A DNA stretch of 64,000 bases from Pseudomonadota bacterium (GCA_021325555.1 JAJPGY010000039.1:153750-217749), one strand, 5' to 3'. Positions 50,781 through 59,918 are shown, counted from the stretch's first letter. Translations and numbers: made by a program. Notes: a model not told the origin generated them from the sequence alone.

Positions 50781-51169
50781 TTACGTGAAGCAGAACCGGC
50801 CCTTGCGGGCGCGGCTGTCAATTTGCTCGTTAAGCAGGGGGTACACCAACTCGGAGACCGGTAAGGTCTTGTCCGGTTCGGGTTGGTTGGGATCCTGCCT
50901 GACTTCTTGCTCTCGGAAATAAGTAAAGGGTTCAAAGTAACGGCTAAAGCTAGCAAACCAGGCTTGCTCGGGTGAAACCACCGTGCGCCCGGGTGTAACG
51001 ATCGGCAAAGTTTGTTCGCGCAGCTCTGAGAGATCCGCAATCGCCTTGAAGACTGCGCTTCAAGTCCCGGCTCGGGCGGGCCCGCCCCGGAAGACGCTGA
51101 CATGAGCCGGTTCTCAATAAGATTTACAGCTTGTGCGATCTGTGCTAGAGGCCTTGTCGCGCGCCTCAT
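50781..51169 (-). pseudogene. Small gene apparently broken by one frameshift
   Basis: Two overlapping minus-strand frames look like one gene. The first opens at ATG 51169 with MRRATRPLAQIAQAVNLIEN and stays plausible to GLEAQSS; then it turns into Arg/Ser/Pro-rich sequence. The second frame, closed by a TGA at 51060-51062, continues sensibly from about 51058: FKAIADLSELREQTLPIVTP, VSPEQAWFASFSRYFEPFTY, and SELVYPLLNEQIDSRARKGR to the stop at 50781. The switch needs one missing base (or a -1 shift) near 51045-51058. The joined protein would be about 128 residues, ending 12 bp before the next gene. A sequencing error is as likely as a true mutation. Confidence 0.5.
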
Positions 51170-51454
51170 GATTCAAGACTACTGGCGCTTGTTAAAGCTT
51201 GGTAACAGTGAGTTCCAAACATTGCATTGGCTCCCCGATTGTCAGTAGTTTCTCTCTGTTCACTTTTAATTCTAACGACAGGGAAGCTACGACTCTCTAA
51301 CCGAAAACCGCATCAAGACTAGCTTCCAGCTTTAGAGACGGGTGGAGTGAAAACGCCCGCAGATCTTTACCACCGGCCGGCTCGAGTGCGACCGGACCGA
51401 ATTTACCTGTTCCAAACCAACCGGGCTGCTCATCAGCCCAGGCAGGAGGTTTCC

Positions 51455-52228
51455 ATGTTCAAGCATCTCCCGGGGATGGCCCGCAAGCTCATCCCGTCGA
51501 TTGCCCTGATCGTGTTCGCGATCCTCGCCAGCACGACAGATATCTTCAGCGTCGCCGTTCACCATACGGTGGCCAAGCTGTTCCTGGATTTCGGCGAGAA
51601 GGTGAAGCCGCTGGTGGTCAACCTGATCATCGCCGCCATCTACCTCAACCTGGCTTACCTTGCCTATCACCCGCTGCGCGACGGCTGGTCGAAGCTCGTC
51701 GAGCACAGCCACGCCAAGGAGCGCTACCAGCTTTTGATCAAAAAGGCGCTCAGGTTGGCCTACTGGGCGGTCGCGCTCATGATTGCCGTGACCATCCTGG
51801 CGCCCGACTTTCTCTCCAGGGTCGTTGTCGACCTCGGTCTTTTCACGGCGGCGGTGCTGGTGACGTTGAAGGACGACGTCACGGACGTTGTGCGCGGCGT
51901 GTTTCTGCAGTTTTCGCCGCGCTTCTGTCAGGGCGACAAGATCAAGGTCGTCGGCATCGATGGCTGCGAAGGGAAGGTGACGGATGTCAGCCTCCTCATC
52001 ACCACCATCGAGACGGACAAGGGCACGATGACCGTTCCCAACCGCACGGTCTGGAACGGCGCCGTGCTCAAGTACACGTCGACCTGCCCGGCAGACGGGC
52101 AGGAACCGGATAGCGACGCGACTGCGGCCGGCCAGGACGGCGGCAACGTCGGCGGCCCGCTGCATCAGATTTCCACCGCGCTCAAGTCATTCGTTCGCGG
52201 AGACTCTTCCGGCGATTCGACGAAGTAG
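51455..52228 (+). CDS. Small mechanosensitive-channel-like (MscS) protein
   Basis: A 257-residue membrane protein starting at ATG 51455 behind GGCAGGAGGTTTCC. It has three to four transmembrane helices (KLIPSIALIVFAILASTTDI, PLVVNLIIAAIYLNLAYLAY, KALRLAYWAVALMIAVTILA and VVVDLGLFTAAVLVTLKDDV) followed by an MscS-like soluble beta domain: FCQGDKIKVVGIDGCEGKVT, VSLLITTIETDKGTMTVPNR and GAVLKYT. This fits the MscS fold where GDxxxxxxxxGxVxxI and PN are typical. The C-terminal tail is Gly/Asp-rich. It probably forms an osmotic release channel. The next gene follows 62 bp later. Confidence 0.75.
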   Translation: MFKHLPGMARKLIPSIALIVFAILASTTDIFSVAVHHTVAKLFLDFGEKVKPLVVNLIIAAIYLNLAYLAYHPLRDGWSKLVEHSHAKERYQLLIKKALRLAYWAVALMIAVTILAPDFLSRVVVDLGLFTAAVLVTLKDDVTDVVRGVFLQFSPRFCQGDKIKVVGIDGCEGKVTDVSLLITTIETDKGTMTVPNRTVWNGAVLKYTSTCPADGQEPDSDATAAGQDGGNVGGPLHQISTALKSFVRGDSSGDSTK

Positions 52229-52250
52229 CGTCTCGCCGAAACCTCGCAAC

Positions 52251-52268
52251 GGCGCCACTTGTGGCGCC
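52251..52268. repeat. 8-bp inverted repeat between MscS and pepA genes
   Basis: GGCGCCAC TT GTGGCGCC, perfect with a 2-nt centre, 23 nt before the ATG at 52291. It resembles the GGCGCC core of the hairpin at 15640-15675. It could be an operator or a processing site. Confidence 0.5.
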
Positions 52269-52290
52269 TAACTGAGCAAGGAGAAACAAA

Positions 52291-53805
52291 ATGAAGTTCC
52301 GAACCGTCAACTCCGAGGCTCCCGGCTACCGGAGCCCGCTCTTTATCGTGGGCTGCTTCGAGGATGAAGCTCCCCGCGCGATTCCCGATGGCATCGTCGC
52401 CGGTGCCCTTGCTCGCCAGGCCCGGGTCGAGGGGTTCAGCGGCACGTGCGGCGCCACCATGGTCGCCTTCACCGACTTTCCGCTGGCGCCCGAGCGCGTG
52501 CTGGTCGTCGGCCTCGGCCCGCGGGACAGCTTCGATCTGCGTGCCGAGCGCAAGGCGCTCACCGCCGCTTTCCGCCAGGTCAAGAGCCTCAAGGTGGCGT
52601 CGGTCACCGTCGCCGCCGAAGGCCTCTACGGTCCGCAGGTCAGCGAGAGCCTTTTCGGCGAGACGCTCGCCGTGGTGGCCGGGCTGGTCGATTACGTGAT
52701 CAACCACTTCAAGACGGCCAGGGGCGGTCACAAGCCCGAGGTTCACCTGAAAACCGTGCGCGTGCTCACCGGCGCCGCCGACCAGGAGGCTGTCCACCAG
52801 GGGCTTTCCGCTGGGCGGGCGATCGCGCAGGCGGTCAACCTTGCCCGCGACCTGAGCAACCTGCCGGCCGGCATGCTGACCCCGCTCAAGCTGGCGGCGG
52901 CTGCTCGCCGGGTGGCTGCCGCATCCGGCGGCACCATCCAGGCGAAGGTGCTGCGCAAGCCGGAGCTGGAAAAGCTGGGGGCGGCGGCGCTGCTCGCCGT
53001 CAGCCAGGGGTCCAGCCAGGAGCCCTGCCTGATCGAGCTCACCTACACCCCGCCCACGGGGGCGACGGCCGAGGTTCTCGGCTTCGTCGGCAAGTCGATC
53101 ACCTTCGACTCCGGCGGTCTCGATCTCAAGACCGCGGACGGCATGCGGACGATGAAGCGCGACATGGCCGGCGGCGCATCGGTGCTGGGCGCAATCGGTG
53201 CCGTGGCCGCGCTGCGGCTGCCGATCTCGGTGAAGGCCGTCCTGGCCGCCACCGAGAACATGCCGGACGGCAACTCCTACAAGCCTGGCGACGTGCTCAA
53301 CACGCTTGCCGGGCTGACGGTGGAGGTGGACAACACCGACGCCGAGGGGCGGCTTTCGCTGGCCGATGCCATCGAGTACGCGAAGCGGCAGGGGGTGACC
53401 AGGGTCATCGACCTGGCCACGCTCACCGGCTCGATTCGCGAGTTCTCCGGCGACGTCGGCGCCGGCGCCTTCGGCAACACGCCCGCCTACACGCGGGAGG
53501 TGCTGGAGGCGGCCGCCGCCTGCGGCGAGCTGCTCGGGGAGCTGCCCATGTGGGAGGAACTGCGCGCCGCCAACCACACGGACATCGCCGACCTGAAGAA
53601 CAGCGGCGGCTCGCCTGGCTCGGTGACCGCTGCCTGGTTCCTGCGCGAGTTCGCCGGCACGACGCCCTGGGTGCACCTGGACATTGCCGGCTCCTCCTAC
53701 CGCACCCGCGAGCTGGGCATGGATCCCAAAGGCGCCACCGGCTACGGCGTGCGCACGCTCGTCGAGCTGGCCCGGCTTTATTCCCGGCGCCCCGCCTCCG
53801 CGTAG
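52291..53805 (+). CDS. Leucyl aminopeptidase (M17), second copy
   Basis: A 504-residue M17 cytosolic aminopeptidase. Catalytic blocks are complete: VNLARDLSNLPAGMLTPLKL, VGKSITFDSGGLDLKTADGM, TMKRDMAGGASVLGAI, ENMPDGNSYKPGDVLNTLAG and DNTDAEGRLSLADAIEYAKR. Unlike the copy at 34049-35587 it has the canonical NTDAEGR. The N-terminal domain is distinct (VGCFEDEAPRAIPDGIVAGA). ATG behind AAGGAGAAACAAA. A terminator and a promoter-like TATAAT separate it from the M24 gene. Confidence 0.93.
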   Translation: MKFRTVNSEAPGYRSPLFIVGCFEDEAPRAIPDGIVAGALARQARVEGFSGTCGATMVAFTDFPLAPERVLVVGLGPRDSFDLRAERKALTAAFRQVKSLKVASVTVAAEGLYGPQVSESLFGETLAVVAGLVDYVINHFKTARGGHKPEVHLKTVRVLTGAADQEAVHQGLSAGRAIAQAVNLARDLSNLPAGMLTPLKLAAAARRVAAASGGTIQAKVLRKPELEKLGAAALLAVSQGSSQEPCLIELTYTPPTGATAEVLGFVGKSITFDSGGLDLKTADGMRTMKRDMAGGASVLGAIGAVAALRLPISVKAVLAATENMPDGNSYKPGDVLNTLAGLTVEVDNTDAEGRLSLADAIEYAKRQGVTRVIDLATLTGSIREFSGDVGAGAFGNTPAYTREVLEAAAACGELLGELPMWEELRAANHTDIADLKNSGGSPGSVTAAWFLREFAGTTPWVHLDIAGSSYRTRELGMDPKGATGYGVRTLVELARLYSRRPASA

Positions 53806-53833
53806 GGCTGGACCTCGAGGCGGGCGGTCCGGG

Positions 53834-53861
53834 CCGGGAGGGGTCGCAAGACCTCTCCCGG
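53834..53861 (+). terminator. Hairpin after the second M17 gene
   Basis: A 12-bp stem CCGGGAGGGGTC/GACCTCTCCCGG with one G-T pair and a GCAA loop. It is followed by TGCCGGTTCCCCTTT, a weak T-rich end. Confidence 0.6.
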
Positions 53862-53880
53862 TGCCGGTTCCCCTTTCGCC

Positions 53881-53886
53881 TATAAT
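53881..53886 (+). promoter_or_regulatory. -10 element of the M24 peptidase gene
   Basis: A perfect TATAAT, 56 nt before the ATG at 53942 and 20 nt after the terminator stem. The -35 is not obvious. Confidence 0.4.
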
Positions 53887-53941
53887 TATTGGTTTGCAAC
53901 GGCACGTAGCTGGTCAGGTCAGTCAAGGTGGAAGGAAGATC

Positions 53942-55027
53942 ATGTCAAAGAGGCTGAAAAGCGTACAAACGGCTCTGGCCAGACAGAAGCTGGATGCGCT
54001 CCTGGTAAGGACGTTCGAGGGCGACAACCAGAATGTTCTCTACTTGAGCAATTTCGGCGGCACGACGGCGGTGCTGGTCATAACGCGCAAGAAGGCCTTC
54101 ATCGTCACCGACGGGCGCTACTTTGCCCGGGCCAAGCAGGAGGCGCCTGATTTCAGGCTGGTCAAGGTTCAGCGCGGCAAGAAGGTGACCGATCACGTCA
54201 ACGATGCCCTGGCAATGGCCGGCCTGACAAAAGGGGCCAGGGTGGGCTTCGAGGCCGCGCACATCCCGGTTGCCGTGGCCAAGGACTGGGCTAAGGAGAT
54301 CAAGGGCAAGCTGGTTCCCACCGTGCACCTGGTGGAGCGCTTCCGCCAGTACAAGGACGCAGCCGAGATCTCCCTGCTCAAAAAGGCCTGCCGGGCCACC
54401 TGCCGCGTCTACGCCGAGGTGGTGCCGCTCATCGAGCCGGGCATGACCGAGCAGGAGGTGGCCTTCGAGCTGGATATGCGACTGCGCAAGCATGGCGCCT
54501 TCGGCAACAGCTTCCCGTCGATAGTGGCCAGCGGGCCCAACTCAGCGGTCCCGCACCATGCCACGGGCGACCGCAAGCTGAAGGCCGGCGAGCCGGTGAT
54601 CCTGGATTTCGGCGGCGTCTTCGCCGGCGGCTACTGCTCGGACATCACGCGCACGGTCTTTGTCCCGGGCAAGAGCCCCCATCCGCGGATGCAGGAGATC
54701 TACCAGGTTGTCCTGGCGGCCAACAAGGCGGCTCGCAAGGCGCTCAAGCCCGGAGTCAAGTGGCGCGACTACGACAGGGTGGCCCGCGATTACATCGCCG
54801 AGCGCGGCTACGCCGACTACTTCACCCACGGGCTCGGGCACAGCCTGGGTCTGGTGGCGCATGACCCCTACGACTACGAGCACGACGCCTTCCAGGTGGG
54901 AACGGTGGTCACCGACGAGCCGGGGATTTACATCGACGGCTTCGGCGGGGTGCGGATCGAGGACGATCTGGTCGTCACCAGCGATGGTGCCGAGCGGCTG
55001 ACCTCGGCGCCCTACTGGAAGTTCTAA
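53942..55027 (+). CDS. Xaa-Pro peptidase (M24 family)
   Basis: A 361-residue creatinase-fold metallopeptidase releasing N-terminal residues before proline, or cleaving Xaa-Pro dipeptides. The N-terminal domain (LLVRTFEGDNQNVLYLSNFG, AFIVTDGRYFARAKQEAPDF) is the creatinase type; the C-terminal pita-bread domain holds metal ligands: VILDFGGVFAGGYCSDITRT (two Asp), THGLGHSLGLVAHD (His), TDEPGIYIDG (Glu) and VRIEDDLVVT (Glu). All five ligands are present. Cytoplasmic, no signal peptide. The convergent phosphotransferase gene abuts its stop with no gap. Confidence 0.92.
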   Translation: MSKRLKSVQTALARQKLDALLVRTFEGDNQNVLYLSNFGGTTAVLVITRKKAFIVTDGRYFARAKQEAPDFRLVKVQRGKKVTDHVNDALAMAGLTKGARVGFEAAHIPVAVAKDWAKEIKGKLVPTVHLVERFRQYKDAAEISLLKKACRATCRVYAEVVPLIEPGMTEQEVAFELDMRLRKHGAFGNSFPSIVASGPNSAVPHHATGDRKLKAGEPVILDFGGVFAGGYCSDITRTVFVPGKSPHPRMQEIYQVVLAANKAARKALKPGVKWRDYDRVARDYIAERGYADYFTHGLGHSLGLVAHDPYDYEHDAFQVGTVVTDEPGIYIDGFGGVRIEDDLVVTSDGAERLTSAPYWKF

Positions 55028-55996
55028 TCAGGCGTTCAAGCCGGTCAGGTTGGTCGCCAGGTCTTCAACCACCTGTGGTATCACCGTGTCGACATGACCG
55101 ACCGTGGTGCCCATGATGCCCCGCCCCCGCCGCTCGACCAGCCATTGCAGAAAAAGCAGGCGGCTGAGCGCCGCGGCGAACGGCAGCGTGGATTTGATAT
55201 CGGGCAGATCCCTTCCCGACTCGAAGCAGTACGCGTCCAGGATTACCTCGCGGAAGCGAGTGAAGGAGGCGTTCTTGGGGTGCTCCATGGTCACGGTGGC
55301 CAGGTCCATGATCGGCACGCCGAGAACGGTGAACCAGGACCAGTCGATGATGAACAGGCGTTCGTTGCGCACGATCAGGTTTTCCGCGTAAAGGTCGCCG
55401 TGCACCAGCGAGATCGGCTCGCCGGCAAGTTTCGGCGCAATCACACTCGCCAGCATGGCCAGCGCTTCGGCTTGGCGGTCGTCGACAAGCCGCCAGCCGC
55501 GGAGCGCGGCGCACAGCTTGCGGGCGAAGTCTTCGTAATCGATCGGGAAGAGGGTGGGCAGGATGTGCATCTGCATCAGCTCGTCGATACGATAGCTGTA
55601 TGCGCGGTGCATCTTGGCCAGCTCTTTGCCCAGCCGCGAGGCGGCTTCGGTGGTGGCCTGGTCTTTCAGGCAGATGCCGCCGAGATCTTCCAGGAACATC
55701 ACGGTTTGCCGGCCGCAGTGCGCGGTCATATAAAGCTGGGCCGAGTTGCAGATCGACGGAATGAGCACGCGCTCGTGCAGGTCCTGCTCTATTTCCCATG
55801 GTGGCAGCACCACCTTGTAGATGAGCGAGGCCGGCAGGCCGTCGGCAATCCACAACCGTTCCACAAATGAGAGATCGCGATGGCGCAGCAGCTGCCGTTT
55901 GGCAATGCGCACCGGCTTGCCGTAGAACTCGGCCAGCCAGGACAACAGCTTTTCCTCCGGCGGCGGCGCGATCAGGTTCAAGCTCTCATCTTCCAA
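55028..55996 (-). CDS. Aminoglycoside-phosphotransferase-family kinase
   Basis: A 322-residue small-molecule kinase of the APH/choline kinase fold. The nucleotide-binding front reads SLIYKVVLPPWEIEQDLHER; the catalytic loop is LVHGDLYAENLIVRNER (HGDxxxxN) and the metal-binding loop LFIIDWSWFTVLGVPIMDLA (IDW). Substrates may be sugars, choline, homoserine or antibiotics; none is indicated by context. The start codon is ATG 55996. The gene is convergent to the M24 gene and divergent to the His-rich protein gene with only 81 bp between starts. Confidence 0.8.
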   Translation of the reverse strand: MEDESLNLIAPPPEEKLLSWLAEFYGKPVRIAKRQLLRHRDLSFVERLWIADGLPASLIYKVVLPPWEIEQDLHERVLIPSICNSAQLYMTAHCGRQTVMFLEDLGGICLKDQATTEAASRLGKELAKMHRAYSYRIDELMQMHILPTLFPIDYEDFARKLCAALRGWRLVDDRQAEALAMLASVIAPKLAGEPISLVHGDLYAENLIVRNERLFIIDWSWFTVLGVPIMDLATVTMEHPKNASFTRFREVILDAYCFESGRDLPDIKSTLPFAAALSRLLFLQWLVERRGRGIMGTTVGHVDTVIPQVVEDLATNLTGLNA

Positions 55997-56077
55997 GCGT
56001 ATTTTTCCTCGCCAATCACACTGATCTTACCCGCTGGCAGTCTTGCTGGGGGTAGACCACCTGTTGGAGGACTCTCT

Positions 56078-57016
56078 ATGGACCACGGACACCCCGGTAG
56101 CGGACTGGAGCATGGCGGTCACGGCGGGCACCCCGGGCAATGGCACGGGTCCCACGGCGACCACCATGGAGCCCACATTCTCTCAATCGGGCCCAGCCAT
56201 GGCGACGGCCATGACGGGTCGACCAGGACCCAGGCGCGCGTGGTTAGAAGCAAGGACAGCGTTGAGCTGCACATCGCTTCGCACGCCGCCGTCGACCTGA
56301 AGTATCTATTCTCGGAGATGGTCCTGCAGCTCGACCTGCTGGACATCGACATGTACTCCCCCGGTCTCGAGGAAGAGGACGGCAAAGCCTGGGAGATCAA
56401 GCCGGAAGCCAACGGCCAGATGCCGTCCGGCTGGTACCCGGGGGCCAAAGGGCGCACCTGGCTGTGGAAGAAGTACTTCCAGCTGGGCAAGCGCGAAGGC
56501 TGGCTTCTCAAGGGACCGCTCGTGCGAAACCCGCGCTGCGGCTGCTACCTCGTGGTGGAATGCCGGACGATAAGCTACGTCGAGGCCGGCGACAACCAGA
56601 CCGACATCGTCATCCGCGTGCAGCCGCTCCACTACTGGAGCCCCTACCAGGCTGCCTGGCGATACGACGAGTTCTGGGTGCGCCGGCACCTGGACGCGGC
56701 CGAGGCGGCGTCCAAGCGGCTGGCTGCCGTCATCGAGCGGGACTACCCGCCCCGCCCGGAAGCGGCGTGCATCCGCAACAAGCGGCGCCATCCCGGCGAC
56801 GACTGCTCGATCGCCCCCAAGGCCGGTCCTGCCTCCCCCGCCGGTGGGGGCAACCCGCCCGCCAGCGGCCGTCCCGGCGGCAATGCCGGTGGGAGCGCCT
56901 CGACGGCCACGCCGGGCTCCGGCGCGGACCTCGATAACCTGTTTCCAGATCCCGCCCCGGACAGGTCGCAAGCCGGCGGATCGCCAGGCGGCGGCGCCGG
57001 CAGTGGCGGTGAGTGA
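56078..57016 (+). CDS. Hypothetical protein with His/Gly-rich N-terminus
   Basis: A 312-residue protein from ATG 56078 (GTTGGAGGACTCTCT). Residues 1-47 are strikingly rich in His and Gly with repeated HG, GH and HH steps (MDHGHPGSGLEHGGHGGHPG), a likely Ni/Zn/Cu-binding stretch. A folded domain of about 180 residues follows: VELHIASHAAVDLKYLFSEM, LLDIDMYSPGLEEEDGKAWE, GWYPGAKGRTWLWKKYFQLG, CGCYLVVECRTISYVEAGDN. The tail of about 80 residues is a disordered Gly/Pro/Ala/Ser linker. No signal peptide. No family recognised. Confidence 0.65.
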   Translation: MDHGHPGSGLEHGGHGGHPGQWHGSHGDHHGAHILSIGPSHGDGHDGSTRTQARVVRSKDSVELHIASHAAVDLKYLFSEMVLQLDLLDIDMYSPGLEEEDGKAWEIKPEANGQMPSGWYPGAKGRTWLWKKYFQLGKREGWLLKGPLVRNPRCGCYLVVECRTISYVEAGDNQTDIVIRVQPLHYWSPYQAAWRYDEFWVRRHLDAAEAASKRLAAVIERDYPPRPEAACIRNKRRHPGDDCSIAPKAGPASPAGGGNPPASGRPGGNAGGSASTATPGSGADLDNLFPDPAPDRSQAGGSPGGGAGSGGE

Positions 57017-57173
57017 CCGAGCGGCAGGAACGCCCGGCAAAAGGGCACCATCCCCGGTGCCCGTCGCCAGGTGCCGCAGGCGGATTTCAAGGGCCGATCT
57101 GTCGATAGAAGGGGGCTTTAAAAGGCCCTTCACTTTCCACCGGCAGAGCGGGACAATCGACAAGGAGGAAGCT

Positions 57174-59189
57174 ATGAGCTTTGATCTGATTTCCTGGCTG
57201 AAATGTCAGGTCGGAGCCTACGGGCTGGATATCCCCCTTGTCGACTTGAGCGGCATGGGGGCTGGCGACGGTCGCGAGTGGCTCGTCACCAACGGTCTGG
57301 GCTCGTTTGCCTCGGGCAGCATTACCGGGGCGAACACCAGGCGCTATCACGGTCTCTTCGTGGCCGCGCTCGAGCCGCCGGTTCGGCGGACGGTCATGCT
57401 CTCCCGCATCGACGAGATCGCGGACGGGCTGGAGCTGGGCACCAACTTCTGGACATCCGGGGCGGTCAGCCCCGAGGGGTTCAAGCGTATGGTCGACTTC
57501 ACCATCTACCCGGTCCCTACCTGGAACTTCGAGCTGGCCGGCGGCCATCTGCTCAAGCAGGTGGCCATGCTGCCGGGCAAGCAGGAGGTGACGGTAGGCT
57601 ACACCTGGCTCGGCGAAAAGCCGCTCACGCTCTCGCTGAAGATGCTGGTCAATTACCGCGACTACCACAGCCAGACAAAAGGCGCGCCTGACTGGCAGTT
57701 TCAACAGGACGTAGGCACAGACCGCGTGCGCATCCGGGCATACGGCTCGGCGTCCGAGCTGACGGTAGCTTTCAGCCGGGGCATCTACAAGATGCAGCCG
57801 GAGTGGTACTGGAACTACTACTGGCCGCGCGAGCACGAGCGGGGGCTTGATTATCGCGAGGACAACTTCCACGCCGGCCGGCTCGAGGTCAGCCTGGAGC
57901 CGGGCGCCAGCCTGACGATTACCGCCGGACTCGATCCGTCGACGCCGGTCCGTTCGATCGATGATGTCGTGCGGGCAGTGGCCGCGCACCACCGCGAGCT
58001 GCTGAAGGCGGCCGGACCGCCGGTATCGGAGGACGTCAAGCGGCTGGTCATCGGCGCCGACTCGTTTATCGTCGAGCGCCGGTCGACGGCCAGCGACTCG
58101 ATCATCGCCGGCTACCACTGGTTTGCCGACTGGGGCCGCGACTCGATGATAAGCCTGGTCGGGCTCGCCTTGTACAGCGGTCGGCCGCAGATTGCCGCAG
58201 GCATCCTGCGGACGTTCGGTCACTATCTGAGCGAGGGGATGTTGCCCAACAACTTTCCGGACTCGGGTATGACGCCGCACTACAACACGGCCGACGCTAC
58301 CTTGTGGTGGGCGTGGGCCCTTCACGAGTATCACCTGGCCACGGGCGACGCTTCCCTGGTCGTCGAGCAGATCCCGCTTCTGGAAAGCGTGGTCGCCTGG
58401 CACCTCAAGGGGACGCGCTATCACCTGCATGTGGATCCGGCAGACGGGCTTATCTCCGGCGGCGAGCCGGGAGTTCAGCTCACCTGGATGGACGCCAAAG
58501 TGGGCGACTACGTGGTCACGCCGCGCACGGGCAAGGCCGTGGAGATCAACGCCCTCTGGTTCAATTTCCTCAAGGTGCTGGAGAAGCTGGTCGCTACCGC
58601 CGGTGGTGACGCTACCAAATATGGTGAGCTTGCCGCAAAAGTGCGGAAGGGGTTTCAAGCCTTCTGGAATGCGGAGGCCGGCTGCCTGTTCGATGTCATT
58701 CGCGAGGATGGCACGACCGATGCCAGCATCCGCCCCAACCAGCTTCTGGCCGTCAGCCTGCCTTTCGAGCTGGTCAGCGCCGAGCAGGGGCGATCGATTC
58801 TGGGCGTCGTCGAGCGCGAGCTTCTCACGCCGGCTGGATTGCGATCGCTTGCCCCCGGCGACCCGGCTTATCACGGCAGGTACGGCGACGGAAAGCCGGT
58901 GGCCAACCAGTACGACCGCGACATCACCTACCATCAGGGCACCGTCTGGCCGTGGCTGCTGGGACCGTGGGTCGACGCCCGCGTCAAGCTACATGGACAC
59001 GGGGCGGAGAACCTGAGCTTTATCCGGGAGAAACTGGCGCACATCAAGTGGCACGTCATGGGAGAGGCGGGACAGGGAAGCGTCTCCGAAATTTTCGACG
59101 GCGACGCGCCGCATGCCCCCTGTGGCTGCATCGCCCAGGCCTGGTCGGTAGCTGAGCTTATCAGGGTGCTGACCAAGTACAAATTGTAA
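57174..59189 (+). CDS. Glycogen debranching enzyme (amylo-alpha-1,6-glucosidase type)
   Basis: A 671-residue enzyme removing alpha-1,6 branches from glycogen. The N-terminal GDE domain reads WLVTNGLGSFASGSITGANT, RRYHGLFVAALEPPVRRTVM; the C-terminal six-hairpin glucosidase domain has AGYHWFADWGRDSMISLVGL, TFGHYLSEGMLPNNFPDSGM, NTADATLWWAWALHEYHLAT, VQLTWMDAKVGDYVVTPRTG and PNQLLAVSLPFELVSAEQGR. These match the archaeal/bacterial two-domain debranching type that combines trimming and hydrolysis. The ATG at 57174 follows AAGGAGGAAGCT. It ends at a strong palindromic terminator. Confidence 0.9.
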   Translation: MSFDLISWLKCQVGAYGLDIPLVDLSGMGAGDGREWLVTNGLGSFASGSITGANTRRYHGLFVAALEPPVRRTVMLSRIDEIADGLELGTNFWTSGAVSPEGFKRMVDFTIYPVPTWNFELAGGHLLKQVAMLPGKQEVTVGYTWLGEKPLTLSLKMLVNYRDYHSQTKGAPDWQFQQDVGTDRVRIRAYGSASELTVAFSRGIYKMQPEWYWNYYWPREHERGLDYREDNFHAGRLEVSLEPGASLTITAGLDPSTPVRSIDDVVRAVAAHHRELLKAAGPPVSEDVKRLVIGADSFIVERRSTASDSIIAGYHWFADWGRDSMISLVGLALYSGRPQIAAGILRTFGHYLSEGMLPNNFPDSGMTPHYNTADATLWWAWALHEYHLATGDASLVVEQIPLLESVVAWHLKGTRYHLHVDPADGLISGGEPGVQLTWMDAKVGDYVVTPRTGKAVEINALWFNFLKVLEKLVATAGGDATKYGELAAKVRKGFQAFWNAEAGCLFDVIREDGTTDASIRPNQLLAVSLPFELVSAEQGRSILGVVERELLTPAGLRSLAPGDPAYHGRYGDGKPVANQYDRDITYHQGTVWPWLLGPWVDARVKLHGHGAENLSFIREKLAHIKWHVMGEAGQGSVSEIFDGDAPHAPCGCIAQAWSVAELIRVLTKYKL

Positions 59190-59231
59190 GCATCGCGCTT
59201 ACGGCCGTTTTTTAGTCACTTCGTGAACGCG

Positions 59232-59269
59232 GCGAGCCGCCTGGAATTCCAGGCGGCTCGCTTTTATTT
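59232..59269 (+). terminator. Rho-independent terminator after the debranching gene
   Basis: A 15-bp perfect palindrome (arm GCGAGCCGCCTGGAA, no spacer) followed by TTTTATTT. It lies 43 bp after the debranching stop and 17 nt before the next ATG. Confidence 0.85.
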
Positions 59270-59285
59270 CAGGCAGGTGAACCCC

Positions 59286-59918
59286 ATGAAACTACGGGGC
59301 ATACTTCGTATCTTTGCTTGGATTGTCCTGCTCTTGCCGGTGTTCGCAGTCTGCATGCTGTCCCAGGTGTCTCAACCGTTCGACCTGCAGTCGGGAGGGA
59401 TCACGCCGCCGGCGCCCACTGCTCCAGGCCCCACGTCGCGACCGGCACACCGCATGCAGTTGGATATTCCCGGGCTGCTGACCGGCATCTTCAACGAGCT
59501 GCCCGACCAGGCGCGCGTTGATGAGAAGGACTTCGCAGCCGTTTTTAGCGCCGAGCACGCGCACCAGTTGGCAGCCGCCGGCGTCTCCAGCATCAGCCGC
59601 GATGGCGGCCATGTCGAGCTCGAGCTGCGGCAACCGTTGCAGCGCCGGGTGAGCAGCAAGCTGGAGGCCAGCGTGCAGACAAGCGTCTCCTTCGACGTGA
59701 CGCCGGGGGTGAACTCGCTGGAGTTCCACAACATCACCGGCATCAAGCTGCACGTCAACTGGTTGCTCGGCTGGATGGACCTGACGGACCTGACCATGCG
59801 CAGGGATTCGCAGGGCAACACCGAGCTGCATGCCCAGGTGAAGGTCTGGTTCCTGAGCGGAAAGACCTCCTATGCGGTGACGCTCGGTCCGGACGGCAAG
59901 CCGTTGCCGAAGAAGTGA
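59286..59918 (+). CDS. Hypothetical exported protein
   Basis: A 210-residue protein with an N-terminal signal or anchor helix (ILRIFAWIVLLLPVFAVCML). The mature part includes a Pro/Thr-rich linker (TPPAPTAPGPTSRPAH) and an alpha/beta domain: LDIPGLLTGIFNELPDQARV, HVELELRQPLQRRVSSKLEA, FDVTPGVNSLEFHNITGIKL and AQVKVWFLSGKTSYAVTLGP. I know no family. The ATG at 59286 has GGCAGGTGAACCCC. The terminator directly upstream means transcription must start inside the preceding gene or read through. Confidence 0.6.
   Translation: MKLRGILRIFAWIVLLLPVFAVCMLSQVSQPFDLQSGGITPPAPTAPGPTSRPAHRMQLDIPGLLTGIFNELPDQARVDEKDFAAVFSAEHAHQLAAAGVSSISRDGGHVELELRQPLQRRVSSKLEASVQTSVSFDVTPGVNSLEFHNITGIKLHVNWLLGWMDLTDLTMRRDSQGNTELHAQVKVWFLSGKTSYAVTLGPDGKPLPKK

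Noticed and set aside
52165..53676. Minus-strand ORF of 503 codons
   Set aside because: Antisense to the second M17 aminopeptidase; no ribosome binding site or domain.
57087..58934. Minus-strand ORF of 615 codons
   Set aside because: Antisense to the debranching enzyme, which has clear family motifs.
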